48,045 nucleotides of DNA from an uncultured Clostridia bacterium (lineage in GTDB: Bacteria; Bacillota; Clostridia; Christensenellales; Aristaeellaceae). Shown here piece after piece: positions 24,404 through 32,855 of the stretch. Made by a program: the position numbers and the translations under genes. Under the pieces are notes generated by a model, which made no database searches, was not told the origin of the DNA, and saw nothing but the letters and a program-made list of their open reading frames with translations. Positions within the stretch are counted from its first letter, which is position 1. Every line of letters begins with the position of its first letter. The stretch is taken from assembly GCA_937906775.1 (NCBI GenBank), contig CALCUD010000093.1:1-48045 (forward strand). Direction: 5' to 3'.

Positions 24404-25271
24404 ATATGGTGCGTTTTTTGCCGATCCAGCAAAGTCCGACAGTGCCGGGACCGGTATGTGCGCCGATCACAGGACCGATCTGCTCGATCCGGACGGTAAA
24501 CCCGGGATATTTCTGTTCAAGCATCGCTTTCAGCTTTTCCGCCTCTTCAACGCAATCGGCATGAACGATCCAGAGTTCACTTTCCGCCGGATCGGGCATA
24601 TACTCGGTCAGTTTATCCGCAAGAGTGTTAATGGCCTTTTTCCGGCCGCGGACTTTATCGGCGGCGGCCAGTTTCCCTTCGGCGGTTTCCGTCAGAATGG
24701 GCTTCAGGTCAAGCATCGTTCCAACCGTTGCCGCGGTCGCCGAAACACGTCCGCCCCGGCGGAGGTATTTCAGATCGTCCACAGTAAACCAGCCGTGCGC
24801 TCTGAGCTTGTTCGTTTCAAGCCAGGAGGCGACCTCCCCGATCGGTTTGCCGGCACGGTACATCGCATGGGCTTTCAGAACCAGCAGCGTCATCGGAAAG
24901 CCGATGCTCAGCGTATCGACAACGACAAACTTGCGTTCCGGGTACTTTTTCAGAAGTTTTTCCCGCGCGGAATATACGGATTGGATCGTACTGCTGAGCT
25001 GGCTCGAAAACGCAACGAACAGCAGATCCTTTTCCTTCAGAATCGGCTCGAAATACTCCAGGTATGTAGGCTCGTTCAGCGCGGATGTGATCGGTACAGT
25101 ACCTTCCCTCATGAGATTGTAATAGCTGCGGTAATCCAGCGTCTGTCCAAGATCGTCAAAATACTCTTTCCCATTCAGGGCATAGGGCATATAGACCACC
25201 GGGATATTGTACTCTTCTTTAAAATGAAAAGGTAAATCGCTGTCGCTGTCAGTCATGAATACGTAATCCAT
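24402..25271 (-). CDS. DegV-family fatty-acid-binding protein
   Basis: A 289-residue cytosolic protein. It has the DegV hallmarks: an N-terminal TDSDSDLP motif, a TSALNEPTYLEYFEPIL region (the T-S-x-P-type ligand site, with Leu-Asn replacing the usual Gln-Pro), ISS-like SQLSSTIQSVYSA, the VVDTLSIGFPMTLLV segment, and the YLRRGGRVSATAATVGTMLDLKPIL motif. DegV proteins bind a fatty acid between two domains and, as FakB, present it to the kinase FakA. No fakA is in the window. GGGAGATTGGAAG precedes the ATG. Its promoter and that of the divergent DUF2156 gene share the same hexamers. Confidence 0.95.
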   Translation of the reverse strand: MDYVFMTDSDSDLPFHFKEEYNIPVVYMPYALNGKEYFDDLGQTLDYRSYYNLMREGTVPITSALNEPTYLEYFEPILKEKDLLFVAFSSQLSSTIQSVYSAREKLLKKYPERKFVVVDTLSIGFPMTLLVLKAHAMYRAGKPIGEVASWLETNKLRAHGWFTVDDLKYLRRGGRVSATAATVGTMLDLKPILTETAEGKLAAADKVRGRKKAINTLADKLTEYMPDPAESELWIVHADCVEEAEKLKAMLEQKYPGFTVRIEQIGPVIGAHTGPGTVGLCWIGKKRTI

Positions 25272-25330
25272 CTTCCAATCTCCCTTTCCCGTAAAATAAA
25301 AAACAATAAATTAATAAATGAATACAGATA

Positions 25331-25359
25331 ATTTTACTATATCATACACTATTTGACAA
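25331..25359 (-). promoter_or_regulatory. Promoter of degV
   Basis: Minus strand: -35 TTGTCA (25359-25354), 17-nt spacer, -10 TAAAAT (25336-25331). The leader of about 55 nt is very A+T-rich. Confidence 0.75.
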
Positions 25360-25390
25360 GAGACCAAATACCCGGGCCGTATCATCAATC

Positions 25391-25419
25391 TTGTCACATG
25401 TCCGCGAATATGTTAAAAT
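25391..25419 (+). promoter_or_regulatory. Promoter of the DUF2156 gene
   Basis: -35 TTGTCA (25391-25396), 17-nt spacer, -10 TAAAAT (25414-25419). Hexamers and spacing are identical to those of the divergent degV promoter; the two -35 boxes are 31 nt apart. Confidence 0.75.
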
Positions 25420-25455
25420 ATGTATTAATCTGTGCAGGTAAGAGGATGAACCGAT

Positions 25456-26382
25456 ATGCTGACTGAATTGGATTTCCGCCCTGTCAGGCTCTGTGACGCC
25501 GGGAGGATGCGTCATTTTCTGGAGCCGAACAGCGAAGGTTCCTGTCAGCACGCATTTGTCAGTTTGATTTCCCTCCGGGAAAAATACGGAGACGAAACAG
25601 CTGAAATCAGCGGTTCGCTCATCATTCACCGTGCCCGTCTGGACAGACCGGGGATCCGGGTCTATCTGGCTCCCATGCCGGAAGGCCGCTATGAGGATGC
25701 CGGTGCCGCCCCGTGGCAGGCTGTTCTTGACGACGCTCATGCTCACGGCTGCAAAGTTCTCTTTCATACGCTGACTGATAACACAAAGCATATTCTGGAA
25801 ACCTATTTCCCGGAACGCTATGAATTCACTCCCCGCCGGGATCTGGCCGAATATATTTATGAAACCGGGCGGATCGCCGCGCTTTCCGGTCATCACCTTG
25901 CGAAGCGCCGCGCAGAGGTCCGTAAACTCCGTAACTTCTACGGCAGCCGTCTTCAGACCGTTCCTGTCACCCGGGCCGATTTCGACGATATCCGTCTCTG
26001 TGAACAGCAATGGCTGGCTGCTCACATGGACGTTTCCGATTTTGATGACCTGTCCCGCGAGTCGCGGACTGTCGGTTTTCATCTGGAAAACTGGGATGCG
26101 CTCGGGATGAGCGGGGTCATTGCCAGGATCGACGGGGTTCCTGTCGGTTTCAGTTACGGCGCGCCTGTGAACAGTCTGTATTATGACGCGCTGATCGAAA
26201 AAGCCGATCACAGGATCCCAGGTCTGTACAGGCTCCTGTTTCAGGAAGAAGCGCGCCTGAGCGCGGCAGGTTTTCAGTACATCAACCGAGAAGAGGATCT
26301 GGGCATTCCCGGCCTGCGCCAAGTAAAGCTGCTGTACAAGCCCGAAATCCTGCTGGAAAAATACGACGCGAAAGAAAAATAG
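25456..26382 (+). CDS. DUF2156 (phosphatidylglycerol lysyltransferase C-terminal-like) protein
   Basis: A 308-residue soluble protein with the double GNAT-like fold of DUF2156. Visible family features are FVSLISLREKYGDE early, the GHHLAKRRAEVRKLRNFYGSR segment in the middle (K-R-x-x-x-N-x-F-like), and INREEDLGIPGLRQVKLLYKPE at the end. The related domain in MprF transfers lysine or alanine from aminoacyl-tRNA to phosphatidylglycerol, but stand-alone DUF2156 proteins have no established substrate and this one has no flippase domain. The ATG at 25456 follows AGAGG. Its stop is TAG (26380-26382), which shows that TAG is a working stop codon here. The large fusion gene follows 71 nt downstream on the same strand. 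Confidence 0.9.
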   Translation: MLTELDFRPVRLCDAGRMRHFLEPNSEGSCQHAFVSLISLREKYGDETAEISGSLIIHRARLDRPGIRVYLAPMPEGRYEDAGAAPWQAVLDDAHAHGCKVLFHTLTDNTKHILETYFPERYEFTPRRDLAEYIYETGRIAALSGHHLAKRRAEVRKLRNFYGSRLQTVPVTRADFDDIRLCEQQWLAAHMDVSDFDDLSRESRTVGFHLENWDALGMSGVIARIDGVPVGFSYGAPVNSLYYDALIEKADHRIPGLYRLLFQEEARLSAAGFQYINREEDLGIPGLRQVKLLYKPEILLEKYDAKEK

Positions 26383-26453
26383 GATCGCATATTCCTTTTC
26401 AGAACAGCAGTGCGTATGTATCATATAATCGAAGGATCAGAAAGGACGCCGCT

Positions 26454-29400
26454 ATGAAGCCCGACAGAAAAGAACTGATTTCCGTTCTGGAATTGATCAT
26501 GATCACCGTCTGGTCTTCGTTGCAGTATGTAATGCTTCGCAACGTTCCGGATGACATGCCCCAGTTCGCGTTTCTCTTTATCACCGGGTTGCTGGGTTTT
26601 GTGCTTCTTTCGTTGATCCGGGCCCCCAAATACCGCATGATCCGCAAAAAGACATGGCTGAAGGGCGGACTTTTTGCGCTTGAGCTGCTGGGCTTTAACT
26701 TTTTTCTGCTCATAGGCTCCCGGAATATCAGCCCGGTTGTCTCTTCCAGTCTCGTATCCATGTATTTCATCTTTGTCACACCGTTGCTGCTGCTGTTCCG
26801 GCGTAAAGTGTCCTTCCGCTCGGTCGTCGCAGGCCTGACAGCTATCGTCGCGCTTCTTCTGCTCTTCGACGCGGATGTCGACGCTCTGGTCAAGTCGCCC
26901 AGTATGCTTGAACTGGGGATCGCCGCTTTCTTCTTCGCAACCTATATCGTCAGCGTATCGATCTTCGGCGATAATGAAGACTCCACGGCGCTGGCGCTGA
27001 GTCAGCTGCTCTTCAGCGTCATTTTTACCGGTATCGGCTGGCTTGCGGAAGCCCGGATCACCGGCGTTGCCCTGACGATCCCGACCGACAGGAAATTCTG
27101 GATCAGCGCGCTGTTTATCGGTATCCTGATCCGTGCGCTCTACAGCGTCATTCAGATTTCCGCGCAGAAGAATGTTCAGCCGATCAAGGCCTCGCTGATC
27201 TTTGCCGGAGAAATCATCTTCACGCTTCTGCTGAACCCGATCGTCAGTAAAATCATCGGCGTTGAATATACTACGATCACCGTCATTCAGATCATCGGTT
27301 CCGTTCTTTTCCTGATCGCGATGCTGCTGACCGATGACGCATTTATGTCCAAATTCGGATATATGGACATGCAGGACGTGATTTATATCAACAGCCGCGG
27401 TGAAACTGTCCGCGGCCGTTCGATCTCCCGGAAAACCGTTAATCTGACGATGATCATCAGCCTCGTCGCGCTGACGGTCACCATCGTCATCTGTCTCGGC
27501 GCGATCGGGAACATCAAATCAACGACCATCGCCAACAGTATCAGTCTCGGACAGGACGCCGCCACCGACAGCGGCTATGCGTTAGCCGGAGAACTGGAAG
27601 AATCCGCAAAATCCACCGTTGATTTCAAAGCGAACTACGCTGAGTCCGTTCTCTGGGAATATGCCGATACCGTGTCTGAACTGGCCGGCTACGCGACTTC
27701 CCTGTATACGCATCCTGAATACCGTACAAGCCGCGAGGCAATGTATCCTCTCGCTGAGAACGGCGGGATCTGGGCCATGCAGCGAACGCTGGCGGACGGT
27801 TTGAATTATGAAACTGTCCGGGAGGAAAACGGTCTTCTCGGGAATATGGAAGATGTGTTCGCTCCGGTTGTAAAAGCGCTGGACAAGATCACTACCGTCT
27901 ATATCGGAACAGAAAACGGATTGCTGATTTCCTATGATAAAAACTCCGCCGTCAGCGCGGTCGGAGGCGAATGCTACTATGAATTCAGAGGACGTCCGTG
28001 GTATGCCGATACCAAAGATGCCGGCGGCGTTCTGTTCACCGAAGCATATGAAGACGATTTCGGACGCGGGTTGTGCGTCACCTGTTCATATCCCGTTCGC
28101 GACGGAAACGGCACGGTACGCGGCGTTATCGGGATGGATGTACTGGTCAGCGACCTGAACAGCGATCTGGTCAGTGCCGGAATCGACGAATCGGAATCCG
28201 CCTATCTGCTGACCGGAGACGGAAAAGTGATCGCCTCGACGCATATGGAAACTGAACTGGGAGAAAATCACCCCGTCACAGTCGCAATGGACAGCATTCT
28301 GACCGATGCGTCCGGGATCCAGTCGGTCGGGCAGAATGAAAACGCCACCTATGTCGCTTACTCCACCATTGATTTTACCGGCTGGCATCTTGTATTGACA
28401 AGCCCGGTATCAAAAGTCATCGAACCCGCTTATCGGATCTATGACCGCATCAACAACAATACGCTTGAAGTTGTCGATGTCGTGAACAACGGGATTCACA
28501 GTATTGTTGAAAGCTGTCTGATCCTGTTCGCGATGATCATCCTGACGATCACCTTTATCGTCGGAAAATTCTCGTTGCGGATCTCAAAACCGCTTCAGCA
28601 GTTGGAAAAAGATGTCCGCGACATGAGTTCCGGCAATCTGGGATACCGCACCGGCGTTGAAACAGACGATGAGATCGGCAGCCTTGCGACAACCTTCAAC
28701 GCGATGGCTTCCTCCCTGCAGAATTATATTGTCGAACTGAAAGATGTCACAGCCAAGGAAGAACGTATTGCCAGCGAGCTTTCGCTCGCCCGGCATATTC
28801 AGGCTTCCATGCTGCCAAGCGAGTTTCCCGCATTCCCCGAACGCGATGAGTTTGATCTCTTCGCCTCCATGGATCCGGCGAAGGAAGTCGGCGGCGATTT
28901 CTACGATTTCTTCCTGATCGATGAAAGCCATCTCGGGCTTGTGATCGCGGATGTATCCGGGAAAGGGATCCCCGCTGCGCTGTTCATGTCCGTATCCAAG
29001 GCACTGATTAAAGCGCGGACTATGCAGGGCGGTACTCCCGGTGAAATTCTTGCGCATGTTAATAATCAGCTGCTGGAGAGCAACGAAGCAGAAATGTTTG
29101 TCACCGTGTGGCTCGGTATTCTGGATCTGAAAACGGGTAAACTCATCGCGACCAACGCGGGCCACGAATATCCCGTCATCGGTCACAGTGACGGCCGTTT
29201 TGAACTGTTGAAAGATAAACACGGTCTGGTCGTTGCCGCGATGCAGGGAGTCCGGTACCGCGACTATGAGATCCAGCTTGAACCCGGTGACCGGCTACTT
29301 GTCTATACCGACGGTGTCGCCGAAGCCACCGCTTCAGATATGACGCTCTTCGGCACCGACCGGCTGCTGTCCGCTGTCAACGCCCGTCCGTTTACCGATT

Positions 29401-29513
29401 GCAAAACGCTGGTCGGCGACGTTACGGACGCGATCAACGGTTTTGTTCTGGACGCTCCCCAGTTTGACGATATTACCATGCTGTGCGTGGAATATAAGAA
29501 AAGAATGGAATAA
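26454..29513 (+). CDS. EamA-like transporter, Cache sensor, HAMP and SpoIIE-type PP2C phosphatase fusion
   Basis: A 1019-residue membrane protein with four parts. Residues 1-295 contain about ten membrane helices resembling the drug/metabolite transporter (EamA) fold. A helix at 329-350 leads to an extracellular Cache-type sensor (about 356-685; motif GRPWYADTKDAGG, GVIGMDV). A helix at 687-706, a HAMP domain (707-758) and a linker (ASELSLARHIQASMLP) connect to a cytosolic PP2C/SpoIIE phosphatase (about 790-1015) with metal-binding motifs GGDFYDF (813-819), DVSGKG (833-838), YTDGVAEA (951-958) and DDIT (1005-1008). Such phosphatases (RsbU) dephosphorylate STAS anti-anti-sigma factors. All catalytic aspartates seem present. 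Start ATG 26454 follows AAAGGA. No stop or frameshift suggests a chimeric assembly. The transporter part may transport or only sense. Confidence 0.92.
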   Translation: MKPDRKELISVLELIMITVWSSLQYVMLRNVPDDMPQFAFLFITGLLGFVLLSLIRAPKYRMIRKKTWLKGGLFALELLGFNFFLLIGSRNISPVVSSSLVSMYFIFVTPLLLLFRRKVSFRSVVAGLTAIVALLLLFDADVDALVKSPSMLELGIAAFFFATYIVSVSIFGDNEDSTALALSQLLFSVIFTGIGWLAEARITGVALTIPTDRKFWISALFIGILIRALYSVIQISAQKNVQPIKASLIFAGEIIFTLLLNPIVSKIIGVEYTTITVIQIIGSVLFLIAMLLTDDAFMSKFGYMDMQDVIYINSRGETVRGRSISRKTVNLTMIISLVALTVTIVICLGAIGNIKSTTIANSISLGQDAATDSGYALAGELEESAKSTVDFKANYAESVLWEYADTVSELAGYATSLYTHPEYRTSREAMYPLAENGGIWAMQRTLADGLNYETVREENGLLGNMEDVFAPVVKALDKITTVYIGTENGLLISYDKNSAVSAVGGECYYEFRGRPWYADTKDAGGVLFTEAYEDDFGRGLCVTCSYPVRDGNGTVRGVIGMDVLVSDLNSDLVSAGIDESESAYLLTGDGKVIASTHMETELGENHPVTVAMDSILTDASGIQSVGQNENATYVAYSTIDFTGWHLVLTSPVSKVIEPAYRIYDRINNNTLEVVDVVNNGIHSIVESCLILFAMIILTITFIVGKFSLRISKPLQQLEKDVRDMSSGNLGYRTGVETDDEIGSLATTFNAMASSLQNYIVELKDVTAKEERIASELSLARHIQASMLPSEFPAFPERDEFDLFASMDPAKEVGGDFYDFFLIDESHLGLVIADVSGKGIPAALFMSVSKALIKARTMQGGTPGEILAHVNNQLLESNEAEMFVTVWLGILDLKTGKLIATNAGHEYPVIGHSDGRFELLKDKHGLVVAAMQGVRYRDYEIQLEPGDRLLVYTDGVAEATASDMTLFGTDRLLSAVNARPFTDCKTLVGDVTDAINGFVLDAPQFDDITMLCVEYKKRME

Positions 29514-29524
29514 AGCGACCGTAT

Positions 29525-31441
29525 TTATTCCCACATAACAGTCCGTATATCGGTTTCATCCAATTGCGCGACATATTCACCGCCGGGGCAGAGCTGAACA
29601 GCGCTGCCCCTTTTCACAAACAGCGGAAATTCGTTCAACTCAAACCGGATCCAGTGATCGCCCTTCATCAGATGCTCCAGATCGTAATCCGTCCCGGAGC
29701 GGAAGCGGATCATCAGCATATCCTCCGGCAGATACACATAACGTCCGCGGGCATTCTGTTCAACCACCGGCGCAATCATCGCGTTCGCGCCCAGCATGAT
29801 CTGATCCTCAGTCCCGACAGCCCGTTCATCCGCCGGATAGTCAAACGCCAGCGGGCGGAAGAACATGCCGTCCGAGTTTGCCGCCCGGAGGAATTCCCTG
29901 TACAGCCACGGCAGCAGCGCATAACGTACGGTGAGCGTATCCCGCATCATCGGCCAAATCGAAAAGCGATAGATTTCCTGTTCCCGGGTGCCCAGCGCGG
30001 AATGATTGCGCATCAGCGGCGTGAAAACACCCAGCTGCAGGAAACGTTCGAGGAGGTCCTCCGTCGTATTGCAGCCAAAACCGCCCAGATCGCATCCGCA
30101 ATACAGAAAACCGCAAAGGTTCAGATTCGGCAGCATCTGAAGCGCCATTTTCAGATGGCTCCACCAGCTGAAATTGTCCCCCTGCCACACTCCTCCGTAA
30201 CGGTGCGCGCCCACAAATGACGAACGGGAAAAAAGCAGATACTGTTTTTCAGGATCGTACCGTTTCATACCGTCTGCGGCAGCCCGGGTCATAAAAGCTC
30301 CGTACAGATTATGGACTTTGTCATGCCGGACAGTCCGGTTTCCGATCCGATGGTAAAAACGGCGGTAATCATCCATATTGTTGGCAATATTGGCAAAAGC
30401 ATCTTTAGCCGCCCACAGTTCCTGCAGGTCAAGTTCCCTGCTTCGGAGCCCATCCACCTTTTGAAAAGCATCGGCAAGCGATTCCGGAGAATAGAAGAGC
30501 GCCGGCTCGTTCATATCGTTCCAGAACCCCTCGATTCCGGCGTCCAGCAGCGGCCGGTACAGATCGCCGAACCATGTCCGGGCGTCCTCCCGCAGAAAAT
30601 CGGGAAAGCAGCACAGCCCGGGCCAGACCGCGGCCTCAAAATCGTTTCCGTTTTCGGTTTTACAGAAAAAGTCCCCGGCTTTTCCGGAATCGTAAGGCTC
30701 ATATCCCTCCTCCGTCCGGATCCCTGCGTCAATGATCGGAATCAGGCGGATATGCTCTTCCCTCATCTCGTGATTGAAAGCTTTCAGATCCGGAAAGGAT
30801 TCCGGACGCCATGTGAAATTTTTATAATCGACCATATAGTCGATATCCATGCATACGCCGTCCAGCGGAATATGTCTGTCCCGGTGATTCCTGACCACCT
30901 CGCGGACATCCTCCTCGCTCGCGTAGCCCCACCGGCTCTGAATGTATCCGAAAGCCCACCGGGGAGGAATATAGCTCGGACCGGTCAGTTTCCGGAAAGT
31001 TCCCGCGATTCCGGTCAGGCTGTCCCCCTCAAGAATATACAGATCCAGATCTCCGTTTTCCGACACGATTTCCGCTTCGTCATTTTTCGTGTATCCCAGA
31101 TCAAAAACAATCTTTCCGGGATCGTCGAAATACGCGCCGAAGAGCCGGGATCTGCTGCTGAAAAGCAGCAGATTGTGGGAAGCGTAAAGGCTCGGCCGTT
31201 CCTCCGTATGATTGAAGACATCGCTGTTCCATCCTTCGTAACGGTGACCGCGCTTGTTGATCCCGCGCACGTTCTCTCCGAGTCCGTAGATAACGTCGTC
31301 CGGGAACAGTTTCAGACGGAAACGCACCGTATCCCCGTCACAGGACACATCAAAATACGGCGGCCGGTCTTTCTCCGTAGGGAGCGAAAGGACCGTCGCG
31401 CCGGTATCATACGGCTGTCCGTAAGTGTAACGCCGGATCAT
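29525..31441 (-). CDS. Glycoside hydrolase family 31 alpha-glycosidase, cytosolic
   Basis: A 638-residue enzyme that cleaves terminal alpha-linked sugars. The GH31 nucleophile motif WNDMNEP is at residues 307-313 (Asp309), and the acid/base Asp422 is in QGDNFSWWSH. Other family signatures are GLGENVRG, IPPRWAFGYIQSRWGY near 158-173 and CMDIDYM. There is no signal peptide, so it acts in the cytosol on imported oligosaccharides. It is shorter than many GH31 enzymes because the C-terminal beta domains are short. The start lies 3 nt after the stop of the Ppx/GppA gene and has GAGG at 8 nt. It converges with the phosphatase fusion gene, with only 11 nt between stops. Exact specificity (glucosidase, xylosidase, other) is not decided by sequence. 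Confidence 0.95.
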   Translation of the reverse strand: MIRRYTYGQPYDTGATVLSLPTEKDRPPYFDVSCDGDTVRFRLKLFPDDVIYGLGENVRGINKRGHRYEGWNSDVFNHTEERPSLYASHNLLLFSSRSRLFGAYFDDPGKIVFDLGYTKNDEAEIVSENGDLDLYILEGDSLTGIAGTFRKLTGPSYIPPRWAFGYIQSRWGYASEEDVREVVRNHRDRHIPLDGVCMDIDYMVDYKNFTWRPESFPDLKAFNHEMREEHIRLIPIIDAGIRTEEGYEPYDSGKAGDFFCKTENGNDFEAAVWPGLCCFPDFLREDARTWFGDLYRPLLDAGIEGFWNDMNEPALFYSPESLADAFQKVDGLRSRELDLQELWAAKDAFANIANNMDDYRRFYHRIGNRTVRHDKVHNLYGAFMTRAAADGMKRYDPEKQYLLFSRSSFVGAHRYGGVWQGDNFSWWSHLKMALQMLPNLNLCGFLYCGCDLGGFGCNTTEDLLERFLQLGVFTPLMRNHSALGTREQEIYRFSIWPMMRDTLTVRYALLPWLYREFLRAANSDGMFFRPLAFDYPADERAVGTEDQIMLGANAMIAPVVEQNARGRYVYLPEDMLMIRFRSGTDYDLEHLMKGDHWIRFELNEFPLFVKRGSAVQLCPGGEYVAQLDETDIRTVMWE

Positions 31442-31444
31442 TCT

Positions 31445-32374
31445 TCAAGCCTCCGATGCCTGTTTTTCTGTCAGAAAAGAAAGGATATACCCATCCAGAT
31501 TGCCGAATTCGCTTACCGTCAGATGCATCATCTGATACCGGTCCATAATACCGAGCAGGATCCCGATGCCGTGTACCACAATATCGGCGCGGCCGGGCTG
31601 CAGGCCCGGCAGTTCCTTCCGTTGCTCCAGCGTCATGTCCGCAAGCTTTCCGGCAATCTCACTGATGGTTTCCCGTGAGATCACCATGCCGTGTATATTC
31701 GTCCGGTCGGTCCACGGAACGCCGCGCGCTATCGCGGCGAGCGTGGTGAATGTCCCGCCGGTTCCGACCCACTCAATATCCTCAGGTACTGTAAAGCCTT
31801 CCTGCGTCTGTTCTGTCTCCGCAAGCACCGCTTTCGCTCCGGCAATGATCGCCGGCAGATCTTCCCGGCTGTCCAGCCGGATCGTATTATACAGCCTTAC
31901 AGCCCCCATCTGACATGAAAAAGCAAACTTCGGCCCTTCCTTCGTGCCGGTCACGATCTCGGTGCTTCCTCCTCCGATGTCGATCACACCGCGATTCGTC
32001 ACATTCAGGACCTGCGACGCGCCAAGGTAACTGAGCCGCGCTTCCTCGGTCCCGGAAATGATGTCCGGCGTAACCCCGGTCATTTCCCGGATCATGGCAA
32101 TGAAATCATCGCCGTTTCTGGCATCGCGCGAAGCGCTTGTCGCAAAGATCCGGATCTCCCCGCATCCGTTCACCCGTGCCTTTTCCGCCATGGAACATAC
32201 AGCGAGAGCCGTTTTTTTCATGCTTTCGGCCGAAAGGTTCTTCTGTTCGTCCAGTCCTGAAAACAAACGGGTCCCCGCCCGGTCCCGGCCAAGGCGCGTA
32301 AACCCCGCCGGATGAACTTCAGCCATAAGCATCCGGACAGAATTGGAGCCGATCCCGATTACTGCTGTTTTCAC
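31445..32374 (-). CDS. Ppx/GppA-family phosphatase
   Basis: A 309-residue enzyme of the ASKHA fold that hydrolyses polyphosphate or pppGpp. It begins AVIGIGSNSVRML, and contains the sequence ATSASRDARNGDDF, SGTEEARLSYLGA, the phosphate-binding loop VIDIGGGSTEI and the second loop VGTGGTFTTLAAI, all diagnostic. Length agrees with short Ppx proteins of Firmicutes that lack the C-terminal HD domain. The start is GTG at 32374 with AGGAGG 6 nt upstream. It lies 66 nt after the DivIC-like gene and 3 nt before the GH31 gene, so the three may share a transcript after polC. Polyphosphatase versus pppGpp hydrolase cannot be separated here. Confidence 0.94.
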   Translation of the reverse strand: MKTAVIGIGSNSVRMLMAEVHPAGFTRLGRDRAGTRLFSGLDEQKNLSAESMKKTALAVCSMAEKARVNGCGEIRIFATSASRDARNGDDFIAMIREMTGVTPDIISGTEEARLSYLGASQVLNVTNRGVIDIGGGSTEIVTGTKEGPKFAFSCQMGAVRLYNTIRLDSREDLPAIIAGAKAVLAETEQTQEGFTVPEDIEWVGTGGTFTTLAAIARGVPWTDRTNIHGMVISRETISEIAGKLADMTLEQRKELPGLQPGRADIVVHGIGILLGIMDRYQMMHLTVSEFGNLDGYILSFLTEKQASEA

Positions 32375-32440
32375 AGAAGGCCTCCTCTCTGCAGGACTAC
32401 CCGAAAAGCGTCAGCCGGTTTCCCGCGCCTCCCTGACGCG

Positions 32441-32782
32441 TTAATCCATCATCTCCGCCGCACGGATCTGCAGTTCTTCCATCGTATACGCGTCAAGCGC
32501 TTCCGGATTTGAAAATTCAAACCGGATATCGTTTTTGTTTACAAAAGAATAATCGTTGATCGCGCTCGTTACGATATAATTATCCGTTCCGGCGTAGCGC
32601 AGCTGCTCCTCCAGATCGCGGTTCTGCTGCTCCAGCCCCGTGACGATCCGGTTCAGCTCCGTTTCATATTCCATGCGCGACGCCTGCTGGCTTTTCAGAA
32701 TGAAGTGAAGGATCAGAAAAGAAACCAGAAGGATCAGGCAAATCAGAAAAAATCCGCGCCAGTTGACCGTCCGTTGCCGCAT
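32441..32782 (-). CDS. DivIC/FtsB-like septum formation initiator protein
   Basis: A 113-residue bitopic protein: a short basic cytosolic N-terminus, one membrane helix (about residues 10-28), then a coiled coil rich in Glu, Gln, Leu and Arg (about 30-65), and a small C-terminal domain. This is the architecture of DivIC/FtsB, which joins FtsL and DivIB/FtsQ in the divisome to activate septal peptidoglycan synthesis. Sequence similarity in this family is low, so the call is based on architecture and on its location beside Ppx/GppA, a common clostridial neighbour. The C-terminus (IRFEFSNPEALDAYTMEE) is not recognisable. It starts 73 nt after the polC stop. Confidence 0.7.
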   Translation of the reverse strand: MRQRTVNWRGFFLICLILLVSFLILHFILKSQQASRMEYETELNRIVTGLEQQNRDLEEQLRYAGTDNYIVTSAINDYSFVNKNDIRFEFSNPEALDAYTMEELQIRAAEMMD

Positions 32783-32855
32783 ATCCCGTTTGGCTCCCTT
32801 CTGTATTTCTGTTTCCTTTATACTTCTGCATATGTTTCCCGGATTCCTGCCGAAA

